In this document: positions 38,374 through 47,170 of the stretch, piece after piece | Position numbering within the stretch: the first letter of the stretch is position 1 | Layout of the letters: each line of letters begins with the position of its first letter | DNA from: UBA8337 sp038143435 | Lineage (GTDB): Bacteria; Pseudomonadota; Alphaproteobacteria; RS24 | Assembly: GCA_038143435.1 (NCBI GenBank) | Contig: JAYQLX010000002.1 | Coordinates: 161,004 to 225,003, forward strand | DNA: 64,000 bases | Direction: 5' to 3' | Made by a program: the position numbers and the translations under genes | Notes under the pieces: model-generated | Told to the model about the DNA's origin: nothing | What the model saw: the letters and a program-made list of their open reading frames with translations, nothing else | Database searches by the model: none

Positions 38374-38994
38374 ATGAGCAAGCGCGTTTCGACAAAGTAT
38401 AAAATTGACCGCCGCATGGGTGAAAACATTTGGGGTCGCCCGAAAAGTCCGGTCAATCGTCGTGATTATGGCCCCGGCCAACATGGCCAGCGCCGTCGTG
38501 GCAAATTGTCCGATTTCGGTACGCAATTGCGAGCCAAACAAAAGCTGAAAGGCTATTACGGCAATATTACCGAAAAGCAGTTTAAAGGCATTTATGCCGA
38601 AGCGGTTCGGGTGAAAGGCGATACCAGCGAGAATTTGGTCGGTTTGCTGGAAACCCGCTTGGACGCGGTGGTTTATCGCGCCAAATTTGTGACAACCGTT
38701 TTTGCCGCCCGCCAATTCGTCAATCACGGTCACGTGATGGTCAATGGTCGCCGCTGCAATATTCCAAGCCGTCGTTTGAAAATCGGTGATGTGGTTGAGG
38801 TTCGTGAGAAATCACGCAACCTCAATATTGTTTTGGAAGCGATTCAAAGCGCCGAGCGCGACGTTCCGGAATATATGACTGTCGACCACAGCAAAATGAC
38901 CGCATCGCTGTCGCAAGTACCGCAATTGGCTGATATTCCTTATCCGGTTCAAATGGAACCGAATCTTGTGGTCGAGTTTTACTCGCGCAATTAG
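38374..38994 (+). CDS. rpsD: 30S ribosomal protein S4
   Basis: 206-residue primary 16S rRNA-binding protein. The N-terminus lacks the zinc cysteines (C-minus form): KYKIDRRMGENIWG. The S4 RNA-binding domain is RLDAVVYRAKF, ARQFVNHGHVMVNGRRCNIPS. The ATG follows an AGGTGAGG site. It is monocistronic, bounded by terminators. Confidence 0.98.
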   Translation: MSKRVSTKYKIDRRMGENIWGRPKSPVNRRDYGPGQHGQRRRGKLSDFGTQLRAKQKLKGYYGNITEKQFKGIYAEAVRVKGDTSENLVGLLETRLDAVVYRAKFVTTVFAARQFVNHGHVMVNGRRCNIPSRRLKIGDVVEVREKSRNLNIVLEAIQSAERDVPEYMTVDHSKMTASLSQVPQLADIPYPVQMEPNLVVEFYSRN

Positions 38995-39027
38995 AGCTCC
39001 GGATTAACCTCTAAGGCTCGTATCGAC

Positions 39028-39062
39028 AAAAAAGCCCGCCGGAATATGGCGGGCTTTTCTTT
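39028..39062. terminator. Bidirectional terminator between rpsD and grxD
   Basis: AAAAAAGCCCGCC and GGCGGGCTTTT form a perfect GC stem of seven pairs with a 6-base loop, A-rich on the left and T-rich on the right. It serves rpsD (plus) and grxD (minus), which converge here. Confidence 0.9.
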
Positions 39063-39078
39063 TGCACATATATGCGTT

Positions 39079-39405
39079 TCAGATGGCTTCAATGCCTTTT
39101 TCGTCGAGATAGGGGCGCAATTCGCCTTCTTCAAACATTTCGCGGATGATATCGCAACCGCCGACAAATTCGCCCTTTACGTAAAGTTGCGGAATGGTCG
39201 GCCAGTTGGAAAAGATTTTAATGCCCTCACGCAAAATATCATCTTCCAGCACATTGACGCCCTTAAACGGAATGCCGACATGTGAGAGGATTTGCACCAC
39301 TTGGCCGGAAAAGCCGCATTGCGGGAAAACCGGCGTGCCTTTCATGAAAAGCACCACATCGGCGCTGTCGATCTCGCCTTGAATGAAACTGTTTATATCG
39401 CTCAT
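39079..39405 (-). CDS. grxD: Monothiol glutaredoxin, CGFS type
   Basis: 108-residue Fe-S cluster carrier. Marks are VVLFMKGTPVFPQCGFSG (CGFS active site) and WPTIPQLYVKGEFVGGCDI, which bind glutathione and the bridging 2Fe-2S cluster with a BolA partner. GGAG lies before the ATG. It is 20 bp downstream of bolA in the same direction, which matches their known physical partnership. Confidence 0.95.
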   Translation of the reverse strand: MSDINSFIQGEIDSADVVLFMKGTPVFPQCGFSGQVVQILSHVGIPFKGVNVLEDDILREGIKIFSNWPTIPQLYVKGEFVGGCDIIREMFEEGELRPYLDEKGIEAI

Positions 39406-39425
39406 TTCCTGCTCCTTCGCTTTGA

Positions 39426-39665
39426 CTATGCGTCGTCCGGCACGCCGGTTTGCAAAGCCAATGCGTGTAACTCATCGCCCATGCCGCCATCGATTGCGTC
39501 ATAAACCATTTTATGTTGCTGCACGCGGGTTTTGCCCTTGAAGGCGGCCGATACGACGCGCGCAGCATAATGGTCGCCATCGCCGCGCAAATCGGTGATT
39601 TCCACCTCTGCATCGGGCAGGGCGGCGCGTATCATATGTTCCAGTTCACCGGCGCTCATCGGCAT
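39426..39665 (-). CDS. bolA: BolA-family protein
   Basis: 79-residue protein of the BolA fold. It has the C-terminal RVQQHKMVYDAI signature with the conserved His that helps bind an Fe-S cluster with a CGFS glutaredoxin, and HALALQT at the end. It follows purL by 9 bp and precedes grxD. GAGG precedes the ATG. The grx-BolA pair acts in iron sensing or Fe-S delivery. Confidence 0.92.
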   Translation of the reverse strand: MPMSAGELEHMIRAALPDAEVEITDLRGDGDHYAARVVSAAFKGKTRVQQHKMVYDAIDGGMGDELHALALQTGVPDDA

Positions 39666-39674
39666 GTTTGACCT

Positions 39675-41867
39675 CTATCCCTGCATCAGGGCCGGAAACC
39701 AGCCCTCATTCAGTTCGTGCAATTGTGACACTGATATGGTGACTGTATCACCGAATTGCAATTCTGCGCCAGTGGTGACGCCGATTTTGCTGAGCGGCAA
39801 TCCGTCGGCCAATGCCTCCAAATCGGTCGCCTTATCGGCGCTGACGGCCAGTATATAACGTGCCTGGTCTTCGCCGAACCAAAACCCGATATCGCCCTCA
39901 GCGCTGATTTGCGCGCCGATTTGACGGCCGATGCACATTTCCGCAAGGGCGACCGCCAAGCCGCCATCGGAAACATCATGTGCCGCACGCAAAAGGCCTT
40001 TATCGACCGCGCGGCGCACCAAAGCACCGTGTTTGGCTTCGCTTTCAAGGTCAACCGGCGGCGGTGCAAAGACCCCATCATGGTCCAACACATCGCGCTG
40101 ATAGAGCGAGGCACCCAAATGACCTTTGGTTTCGCCCAGAAGATAAATATGTAAATCGTTCTCGGTGAACCGATTGCCGACGGCTTTGTCCAATTGTTTC
40201 AGCAAGCCGACGCCGCCAATGGCCGGTGTCGGCAAAATGCCGGTGCCATTGGTTTCATTGTAAAGCGACACATTGCCCGATACGACGGGGAAGTCGAGTG
40301 CGCGTCCGGCTTCGCCCATGCCTTCCAGACAACCGACAAACTGCCCCATAATTTCGGGCCGTTCAGGGTTGCCGAAATTCAAACAATTGGTAATGGCCAG
40401 CGGCGTTGCGCCGGTTGCACAAATATTGCGATAAGCCTCGGCGACGGCCTGCTTGCCGCCCTCCACCGGATCGGCAAAGCAATAGCGCGGTGTGACATCG
40501 GTGGATATGGCCAGAGCTTTCTGGGTGCCGTGCACGCGCACCAAAGCGGCATCACCGCCCGGCCCGGCCAGCGTGTCACCCATCACCATTGAATCATATT
40601 GTTCATAAACCCAGCGGCGCGAGGCAATTTCAGACGAGGCCATCAGCGTCGTCAGTGCCGAGGCCATATCCGGAGCGCCGTCCAATAAGGCAGCATCAAA
40701 TGTCGCGGCTTTCGGGGTGGCCTGATGCGGGCGGTCATATTCGGGGGCGCCATCAGCCAGCGGCCCCAGCGGCATATCGGCAATGGTCTGCCCTTCATGG
40801 CTGACCACCATGCGGCTGGTATCGGTCAATTCACCAATTACCGCAAAATCCAATCCCCAACGCGAGAAAATGGCTTTCGCTTCCGGCTCGCGCCCCGGCT
40901 TCAGCACCATCAACATGCGCTCTTGGCTTTCCGACAGCAGCATTTCATAGCCTGTCATATGGGTTTCGCGGCACGGCACTTTATCGAGGTCGAGCAAAAT
41001 ACCGACCCCACCCTTATCGGCCATTTCCACCGAAGAGGAGGTCAGACCGGCGGCCCCCATATCTTGAATGCCGATAATCGCATCAGAGGCCATGAGTTCC
41101 TGACACGCTTCCAGCAGCAGTTTTTCGGTAAACGGGTCACCAACCTGCACGGTCGGGCGTTTTTCCTCCGAGGCATCGTCGAACTCGGCTGAGGCCATTG
41201 TCGCGCCGTGAATGCCGTCGCGGCCGGTTTTTGAGCCGACATAAACGACAGGCGCGCCGACGCCGGTCGCCGCGGCGTAGAAAATCTTATCGGTGCGCGC
41301 CACGCCGACACACATGGCGTTGACAAGAATATTGCCATTATAGCTTTTGTCGAAGTTAATCTCGCCGCCAACTGTCGGCACACCAATGCAATTGCCGTAG
41401 CCGCCAATGCCGGATACCACACCGGCCACAAGGTGACGGGTTTTGGCGTGGTCGGGTTGGCCGAAGCGCAGCGCGTTGAGATTGGCAACCGGGCGCGCGC
41501 CCATTGTAAAGACATCGCGCATAATGCCGCCAACGCCGGTGGCTGCGCCCTGATAGGGCTCGATGAAAGACGGGTGATTATGGCTTTCCATTTTGAACAC
41601 CGCCGCATCGCCGTCGCCAATATCAATGACACCGGCATTTTCGCCCGGCCCTTGAATAACCTGCGGGCCGTCAACCGGCAGTTTTTTCAACCATTTGCGC
41701 GATGATTTATACGAGCAATGCTCAGACCACATAACCGAGAACACGCCCAATTCGGTATAATTGGGGGTGCGCCCCATATGGTCGCACACCATTTGATATT
41801 CGTCAGGCGTCAGCCCATGTTCGGCGACCACTGCGTCGGTGATTTCCGTGTCATTAATATGGCTCAC
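39675..41867 (-). CDS. purL: Phosphoribosylformylglycinamidine synthase subunit PurL
   Basis: 730-residue synthetase subunit of the small, multi-subunit type; makes FGAM from FGAR with ATP and ammonia. Marks are MWSEHCSYKSSR, GIGDGDAAVFKMESHNHPSFIEPYQGAATG-type motif (short form SHNHPS), IQDMGAAGL and DVSDGGLAVALAEM. Its ATG overlaps the purQ stop by 4 bp. It is part of the operon purC-purS-purQ-purL-bolA-grxD read on the minus strand. No frame defect is seen. Confidence 0.97.
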   Translation of the reverse strand: MSHINDTEITDAVVAEHGLTPDEYQMVCDHMGRTPNYTELGVFSVMWSEHCSYKSSRKWLKKLPVDGPQVIQGPGENAGVIDIGDGDAAVFKMESHNHPSFIEPYQGAATGVGGIMRDVFTMGARPVANLNALRFGQPDHAKTRHLVAGVVSGIGGYGNCIGVPTVGGEINFDKSYNGNILVNAMCVGVARTDKIFYAAATGVGAPVVYVGSKTGRDGIHGATMASAEFDDASEEKRPTVQVGDPFTEKLLLEACQELMASDAIIGIQDMGAAGLTSSSVEMADKGGVGILLDLDKVPCRETHMTGYEMLLSESQERMLMVLKPGREPEAKAIFSRWGLDFAVIGELTDTSRMVVSHEGQTIADMPLGPLADGAPEYDRPHQATPKAATFDAALLDGAPDMASALTTLMASSEIASRRWVYEQYDSMVMGDTLAGPGGDAALVRVHGTQKALAISTDVTPRYCFADPVEGGKQAVAEAYRNICATGATPLAITNCLNFGNPERPEIMGQFVGCLEGMGEAGRALDFPVVSGNVSLYNETNGTGILPTPAIGGVGLLKQLDKAVGNRFTENDLHIYLLGETKGHLGASLYQRDVLDHDGVFAPPPVDLESEAKHGALVRRAVDKGLLRAAHDVSDGGLAVALAEMCIGRQIGAQISAEGDIGFWFGEDQARYILAVSADKATDLEALADGLPLSKIGVTTGAELQFGDTVTISVSQLHELNEGWFPALMQG

Positions 41868-42532
41868 GATAACGCCTCCACAATGCCTGAAAACATGCGC
41901 TTTCCGTCTTCGCCGCCCAGTGCCGCCTCGGCCCGTCGTTCAGGATGTGGCATCATGCCGACAATGCGGCCTGACGGGTCACAAATGCCGGCAATATCGA
42001 GGCATGCGCCATTGGGATTGTCGCCCGCCGCATAGGTAAAGGCGATGCAGTCATCGTCCTGCAAACGCTTCAGCGTGTCATCATCGGCAAAATAATTGCC
42101 TTCATTATGCGCCACCGGCACGGTGATTTCCTCACCCGCTTTAAATTGCGCGGTGAAAGCGGTTTTATTATTGGTGACGGTAAGGCGGGTATTGCGGCAA
42201 ACAAAGTTCAGCCCCTTATTTTGCATCAACACGCCCGGCAAAAGACCGCATTCAGTAAGCACTTGAAAGCCGTTACAAATGCCCAGCACGGCGGCTCCCT
42301 TTTTGGCCTGTGCCACCACTTCGCGCATAATCGGGCTATTGGCAGCCATAGAGCCGCAGCGCAAATAATCGCCGTAAGAAAATCCGCCGGGCAGAACAAT
42401 CAAGTCGCTTTTGGGTAAATCACTATCGCCATGCCATGCCATAAGAGGCGCTTTGCCCATCGCCGCTTCAATGCACACGGCGACATCGCGGTCGCAATTT
42501 GACCCGGGGAATACAATCACCGAAGCCTGCAT
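41864..42532 (-). CDS. purQ: Phosphoribosylformylglycinamidine synthase glutaminase PurQ
   Basis: 222-residue class I glutamine amidotransferase that supplies ammonia to PurL. Marks are VIVFPGSNCDRD, the catalytic Cys in VLGICNGFQVL and the His-x-Glu in MMPHPERR. ATG 42532 is 1 bp after the purS stop; a longer in-frame start lies inside purS and is rejected. Confidence 0.96.
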   Translation of the reverse strand: MQASVIVFPGSNCDRDVAVCIEAAMGKAPLMAWHGDSDLPKSDLIVLPGGFSYGDYLRCGSMAANSPIMREVVAQAKKGAAVLGICNGFQVLTECGLLPGVLMQNKGLNFVCRNTRLTVTNNKTAFTAQFKAGEEITVPVAHNEGNYFADDDTLKRLQDDDCIAFTYAAGDNPNGACLDIAGICDPSGRIVGMMPHPERRAEAALGGEDGKRMFSGIVEALS

Positions 42533-42533
42533 A

Positions 42534-42782
42534 TCAGGCCTCGCCATCAAGATGGATTTGGTAATTCTCAATCACCGTATTGGCGAGCAGCTTTTCGCAC
42601 ATATCGGTGAGCGCCGCCTCAGCCTTTTGAGGGTCGCTTTCCGAAAGATTGACCTCAATCAGTTTGCCTTGCCGAACTTCATCGACGCCGCCAAAACCCA
42701 ACTGGCCCAGCGCATTTTCAATGGCCTTGCCCTGCGGATCCAGTACCCCGTTTTTCAAAGTAATGTGAATGGTCGCTTTCAT
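42534..42782 (-). CDS. purS: Phosphoribosylformylglycinamidine synthase subunit PurS
   Basis: 82-residue bridging subunit that assembles PurL and PurQ. The sequence matches the family over its whole length (MKATIHITLKNGVLDPQGKAI at the start, LLANTVIENYQIHL at the end). It is 6 bp after purC and just before purQ. Confidence 0.95.
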   Translation of the reverse strand: MKATIHITLKNGVLDPQGKAIENALGQLGFGGVDEVRQGKLIEVNLSESDPQKAEAALTDMCEKLLANTVIENYQIHLDGEA

Positions 42783-42788
42783 AATGTC

Positions 42789-43538
42789 TTAAGCCTCTTC
42801 AATATTGCTCATCAAACCGAGGCGCTCAGCCACTTGTTGATAGGCATCTACCATGCCGCCCAAATCTTGTCTGAAGCGGTCTTTATCCATTTTTTCATTT
42901 GAATCGATATCCCAAAGGCGACAGCTATCGGGACTGATTTCGTCGGCCAGCACAATGCGAATGCCGTCATCGCTTTTGACGCGCCCGAATTCCAGTTTGA
43001 AATCGACAAGGCGAATACCAACATCGGCGAAAATCTCGATCATGCGCTGATTTATTTTCTTGGCGAGGGTGATGATTTCGGCCAGTTCCTCGGCGCTGCA
43101 CCAGCCAAACACGGCAATATGGGCTTCGCTGATAAGCGGATCGCCCAGCGCATCGTCCTTATAGTAAAACTCGACCAATGGGCGGGGCAAAGTGTCGCCT
43201 TCATTCAGGCCGAGCCGTTTGACCAGAGAACCGGCAGCAATATTGCGCATCACCACTTCCAGCGGAATAATCTCGGCGGCGCGAATAAGCTGCTGGCGCG
43301 GGTTTATCGTTTCGATGAAGTGGGTCGGCACGCCGATTTTCTCAAGCTCGGCAAAAATAAATTCGGAAATGCGCAGATTGAGAATGCCCTTGCCGGTCAT
43401 GATTTCATGCTTTTCAGCATTAAAGGCGGTGGTGTCATCTTTGAAATATTGCACCAGCGTGCCGTCTTCAGGGCCTTCGAAAAGCACTTTGGCTTTACCC
43501 TCATAAATGCGACGACCTGTGGGCATATCATGCGACAT
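42789..43538 (-). CDS. purC: Phosphoribosylaminoimidazole-succinocarboxamide synthase
   Basis: 249-residue SAICAR synthetase, which joins CAIR and aspartate. Marks are RRIYEGKAKVLFEG, EVVMRNIAAGSLVKRLG, LVDFKLEFG and DEISPDSCRLWD. GAGACAAT-like sequence precedes the ATG. It leads the pur operon, 54 bp after purB. Confidence 0.96.
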   Translation of the reverse strand: MSHDMPTGRRIYEGKAKVLFEGPEDGTLVQYFKDDTTAFNAEKHEIMTGKGILNLRISEFIFAELEKIGVPTHFIETINPRQQLIRAAEIIPLEVVMRNIAAGSLVKRLGLNEGDTLPRPLVEFYYKDDALGDPLISEAHIAVFGWCSAEELAEIITLAKKINQRMIEIFADVGIRLVDFKLEFGRVKSDDGIRIVLADEISPDSCRLWDIDSNEKMDKDRFRQDLGGMVDAYQQVAERLGLMSNIEEA

Positions 43539-43592
43539 AAATTGTCTCCGTCAGATGTCCGATAAATTAGTTAATGCGGTTGATTCGAGCAA

Positions 43593-44885
43593 TTAAGATT
43601 CACCGAAAACGCGGTTAAAAATCGTATCGACATGTTTGAAGTGATAGCCGAGATCAAACAGAGCTTCCAAATCTTCATCGCTCAGCACGACCTCTTTATC
43701 GGCTTTCAACAGGTCGAGAAATTGTCCTTCGCCGCGCCATACCGGCATGGCATTGCGCTGCACCAAGCGATAGGCGTCTTCGCGGCTGACACCGGCTTGC
43801 GTTAAAGCCAAAAGCACGCGCTGCGAATGCACCAAGCCACCCAGCTTGTCGAGATTGGCCTGCATACGCTCGGGATAGACAACAAGGTTCTCGACGACAT
43901 TGGTAAGGCGCACCAGAGCGAAGTCCAAAGTGATGGTGGCATCGGGGCCAATCATACGCTCCACCGAAGAATGCGAAATATCGCGCTCGTGCCACAGCGC
44001 CACATTTTCCATCGCCGGCACTGCCATGCCACGCACCAGCCGCGCCAGACCGGTTAGGTTTTCGGTCAAAACCGGGTTGCGCTTATGCGGCATGGCCGAC
44101 GAGCCTTTTTGGCCCTCCGAGAAATATTCTTCCGCCTCCAAAACTTCTGTGCGCTGCAAATGCCGTACTTCAGTGGCCAGTCTTTCCATTGACGAGGCGA
44201 TAACGCCCAATGTGGCGAAAAACATGGCGTGGCGGTCGCGCGGAATGACTTGTGTGGAGACCGGTTCAACCTCCAACCCCATAGCCTCGGCGACATGTGC
44301 TTCGACGGACGGGTCAATATTGGCAAACGTGCCGACCGCACCGGAAATCGCGCAAGTGGCAATCTCTTTGCGCGCCGCCACCAAACGGTCGCGGCAGCGG
44401 TCAAATTCGGCATAGGCTTGCGCCAGTTTCAGGCCAAAAGTCGTCGGTTCGGCGTGAATGCCGTGGCTGCGCCCGATGGTCGCCGTCATTTTATGTTCCA
44501 TTGCGCGCTTTTTCAGAGCGCCGAGCAGCGCATCCATATCGTCGAGCAAAATATCGCTGGCGCGGACAAGCTGCACATTGAAACACGTATCGAGCACATC
44601 AGACGAGGTCATGCCCTGATGTACAAAGCGAGCTTCGGGTCCGACATGTTCTGACAGGCTGGTCAAAAAGGCGATGACATCATGTTTGACTTCGCGCTCA
44701 ATTTCATCAATGCGGTCAACGTCAAAGGCGCCTTTTTCGCGCACCGCTTTGGCTGCATCCTCTGGCACAATGCCCAATTTTACCATTGCGTCCATCGCAT
44801 GCGTCTCGATTTCCAACCATATGGAGAAGCGGATTTCGGCCTCCCAAAGGGCGGTCATATCGGGGCGGGCATAGCGTGGAATCAT
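43593..44885 (-). CDS. purB: Adenylosuccinate lyase
   Basis: 430-residue lyase acting twice in purine synthesis (SAICAR and adenylosuccinate cleavage). Marks are MTSSDVLDTCFN, GRSHGIHAEPTTFGLK with the catalytic His and the fumarase-superfamily signature GSSAMPHKRNP. AGGAGAG precedes the ATG. Same strand as purC and probably co-transcribed. Confidence 0.96.
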   Translation of the reverse strand: MIPRYARPDMTALWEAEIRFSIWLEIETHAMDAMVKLGIVPEDAAKAVREKGAFDVDRIDEIEREVKHDVIAFLTSLSEHVGPEARFVHQGMTSSDVLDTCFNVQLVRASDILLDDMDALLGALKKRAMEHKMTATIGRSHGIHAEPTTFGLKLAQAYAEFDRCRDRLVAARKEIATCAISGAVGTFANIDPSVEAHVAEAMGLEVEPVSTQVIPRDRHAMFFATLGVIASSMERLATEVRHLQRTEVLEAEEYFSEGQKGSSAMPHKRNPVLTENLTGLARLVRGMAVPAMENVALWHERDISHSSVERMIGPDATITLDFALVRLTNVVENLVVYPERMQANLDKLGGLVHSQRVLLALTQAGVSREDAYRLVQRNAMPVWRGEGQFLDLLKADKEVVLSDEDLEALFDLGYHFKHVDTIFNRVFGES

Positions 44886-45040
44886 CGGAACTCTCCTTGT
44901 CGTTTCGACTTACCAGAGTCGGCGCAGGGGTGAAAGACGAAGGTCAACTTTTAGCAGTGGAACAAATGTTTTTATTTTTCGAATCTTGTTGTTTAAAAGG
45001 CAGGTATCGGTTTTTGTTGTTTTTCCTGCACGTCGGCCTC
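44886..45040. other. Intergenic region between map and purB
   Basis: This 155-bp gap lies downstream of map and upstream of purB. It is rich in T tracts on the plus strand. An imperfect hairpin near 45035-45053 (GTCGGC...GCCGGAC type) could help terminate map. No promoter boxes could be assigned for purB. Confidence 0.3.
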
Positions 45041-45871
45041 CTAGCCGGACGGGTTTTTGTGCGGTGTGTCGCTGCCGTTAAGGGACTTGGTGAAAATCTC
45101 GCAGCCGGTGGCGGTAATGCCGACCGAATGTTCATATTGCGCCGATAAAGTGCGGTCGCGGGTGACTGCCGTCCAGCCATCACCGAGAATTTTGACCGCC
45201 GGTTTGCCGAGATTGAGCATCGGCTCAATGGTGAAGAACATGCCTTCGCGTAAGGTCAGCCCCTCGCCGGAACGGCCATAATGCAAAATATTCGGGGTAT
45301 CGTGGAAAATACGCCCCAGCCCATGCCCGCAAAAATCGCGCACCACGGCCAAGCGTTGCACTTCTGCATAAGATTGAATGGCGTGACCGATATCGCCCAA
45401 AGTCGCGCCCGGGCGCGCCGCTTCAATGCCTTGCATCATCGCGTCATAGGTCACATCCATCAGTTTTTGCGCTTTCACTGAAGTTTTGCCGAGCGCATAC
45501 ATGCGGCTGTGGTCGCCATGCCAGCCTTCATGATAAAGCGTCACATCGACATTCATAATGTCGCCTTCGCGCAGTATTTTATCGCCCGGAATGCCGTGGC
45601 AAACGACATGATTGATGGAGGTGCAAATGGATTTCAAAAAGCCGCGATAATTAAGCGGGGCAGGGACGGCGCCCAAATCGCAGATAATTTCAACCGCTTT
45701 ATCGTCGAGAAAACCGGTGGTGACGCCGGGTTTGACGAATTCGCCCAACATATCCAGCGTTTGCGCCGCCATGCGGCCAACCGTGCGCATGCCGTCAAAA
45801 TCCGCTTGCGTATGGATTTTGATTTGGCCCGTATTCTTCAACGGTGCAAGGCTGGCTTCAATGAAGTTCAT
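45041..45871 (-). CDS. map: Methionine aminopeptidase type I
   Basis: 276-residue metalloprotease that removes the initiator Met. Metal ligands lie in MNVDVTLYHEGWHGDHSRM (two Asp), GHGLGRIFHDTP (His) and FFTIEPML, SAQYEHSVGIT (two Glu). VVCHGIPGD holds the substrate His. The C-terminus has a short charged tail beyond the usual end. It is divergent from the CinA-like gene. Confidence 0.95.
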   Translation of the reverse strand: MNFIEASLAPLKNTGQIKIHTQADFDGMRTVGRMAAQTLDMLGEFVKPGVTTGFLDDKAVEIICDLGAVPAPLNYRGFLKSICTSINHVVCHGIPGDKILREGDIMNVDVTLYHEGWHGDHSRMYALGKTSVKAQKLMDVTYDAMMQGIEAARPGATLGDIGHAIQSYAEVQRLAVVRDFCGHGLGRIFHDTPNILHYGRSGEGLTLREGMFFTIEPMLNLGKPAVKILGDGWTAVTRDRTLSAQYEHSVGITATGCEIFTKSLNGSDTPHKNPSG

Positions 45872-45988
45872 TCTTTTTCTCCGACCCGTTCATTACCACA
45901 TTGGCGCGTTGCCTGTCGACAAGGCTGCTATATGCGGCTTGTCATATGGCGTCCAAAAGCTAAATTGCGCCGAAGAAGGAAAATTTCA

Positions 45989-46771
45989 ATGACAGATAAG
46001 AAACAAATTACTGCTGCCATGCTGATTATCGGCAATGAAGTCTTGTCAGGGCGCACGCAAGATAAAAACCTCGCCTTTGTCGGCAATGCGCTGGGCGAGA
46101 TTGGCATTGATATGAAAGAAGTGCGGATCGTGCCTGACGCGCAAGACGAGATTGTCGATGCGGTCAATGCGCTGCGCGCAAAATATACTTATGTCTTCAC
46201 CTCCGGCGGTATTGGCCCGACGCATGACGATATTACCGCCGACTGTATTGCGGCGGCTTTCGGTGTGTCGCTGGACATGCATCCGCTGGCTACGCAATTG
46301 CTGGAAGCGCATTATGAGGCGCAGGGCATTGAGTTTAACGCGGCGCGCGCCCGCATGGCGCGCATTCCTGACGGCGCCAGCCTGATTGACAATCCGGTGT
46401 CGACCGCGCCCGGCTTTCGCATCGGCAATGTGCATGTCATGGCCGGTGTGCCGAAAATCATGCAAGCGATGATGGAAAATATTTTGCCGACTTTGGAGGG
46501 CGGTGAAAAACTTTCCTCCGTCACCATTACCGCGCAAGTGCCGGAAGGCGCGATCGCCGAGGCAATGGAAAAACTGCAAGGCGAGCATCCGCAAGTCAGT
46601 ATTGGTCTTTATCCGTTTTACGGCGCTGATGGGGCAGGGGTCAGCGTGGTGGCGCGGGGCCGCGATGTGGCGGCGCTGGCTGAAGTTGAAGCGGCGGTGA
46701 AGCAACAATTTGCCGATATGGGCATGGCTTTGATTGAGCGTCCACCACCGGCTGAGTTTTTGAAGGGTTAA
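45989..46771 (+). CDS. CinA-like molybdopterin-binding protein
   Basis: 260-residue protein of the competence/damage-inducible CinA N-terminal type (MoCF_biosynth fold). Marks are AAMLIIGNEVLSGRTQDKN, FTSGGIGPTHDDIT and VMAGVPKIMQAM. It lacks the C-terminal nicotinamide-nucleotide amidase domain of full CinA. The activity is uncertain; relatives hydrolyse ADP-ribose or FAD. ATG 45989 has AGAAGGA before it; the longer open frame is a shadow of map. Confidence 0.88.
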   Translation: MTDKKQITAAMLIIGNEVLSGRTQDKNLAFVGNALGEIGIDMKEVRIVPDAQDEIVDAVNALRAKYTYVFTSGGIGPTHDDITADCIAAAFGVSLDMHPLATQLLEAHYEAQGIEFNAARARMARIPDGASLIDNPVSTAPGFRIGNVHVMAGVPKIMQAMMENILPTLEGGEKLSSVTITAQVPEGAIAEAMEKLQGEHPQVSIGLYPFYGADGAGVSVVARGRDVAALAEVEAAVKQQFADMGMALIERPPPAEFLKG

Positions 46772-46850
46772 AGGCAAAACCTAACAAAAAATTTAATTTT
46801 CTTTTGCGATGAAAATGCGCAGAGTATCTCTACCAATTAGGGAGGTTCTT

Positions 46851-47096
46851 ATGAAAAAGACTGTTTCTGCTCTGGCCGTAGCCGCCATGTTCGCTCTGCC
46901 GAATGCCGCTATTGCCTTGAACTCAAGCTTTGATGCCATGTCACAATCGGGCAACCACAAATTCTATGTGTGGTGCACCGGTAAAGATGACTACACCGCC
47001 ACACAAGCCGGCGATAATGCAAAAGCCGCGCAAGCTGCTGTTGCTTCAAAAGCCGGCAGCAAATGCTGGCCGGTATGGCAAGGTCTGGAAAACTAA
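46851..47096 (+). CDS. Small secreted protein, 81 residues
   Basis: Unknown family. Signal peptide MKKTVSALAVAAMFALPNAAIA, then a mature part of about 59 residues with two cysteines (VWCTGKDD and SKCWPVWQ) that may form one disulfide, separated by an Ala-rich helix. GGGAGG lies before ATG 46851. It is followed by its own terminator, so it is a monocistronic, probably well-expressed periplasmic protein. Confidence 0.7.
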   Translation: MKKTVSALAVAAMFALPNAAIALNSSFDAMSQSGNHKFYVWCTGKDDYTATQAGDNAKAAQAAVASKAGSKCWPVWQGLEN

Positions 47097-47117
47097 GCTT
47101 TTCGACCTATAATGATT

Positions 47118-47145
47118 AACGGCGGTCTTTCAGGCCGCCGTTTTT
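47118..47145 (+). terminator. Terminator after the small secreted protein gene
   Basis: AACGGCGG (47118-47125) and CCGCCGTT pair around TCTTTCAGG-type loop and end in TTTTT. It lies 21 bp after the stop. Confidence 0.88.
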
Positions 47146-47170
47146 CTATGGGTTGACGAAAGAGGCGGAA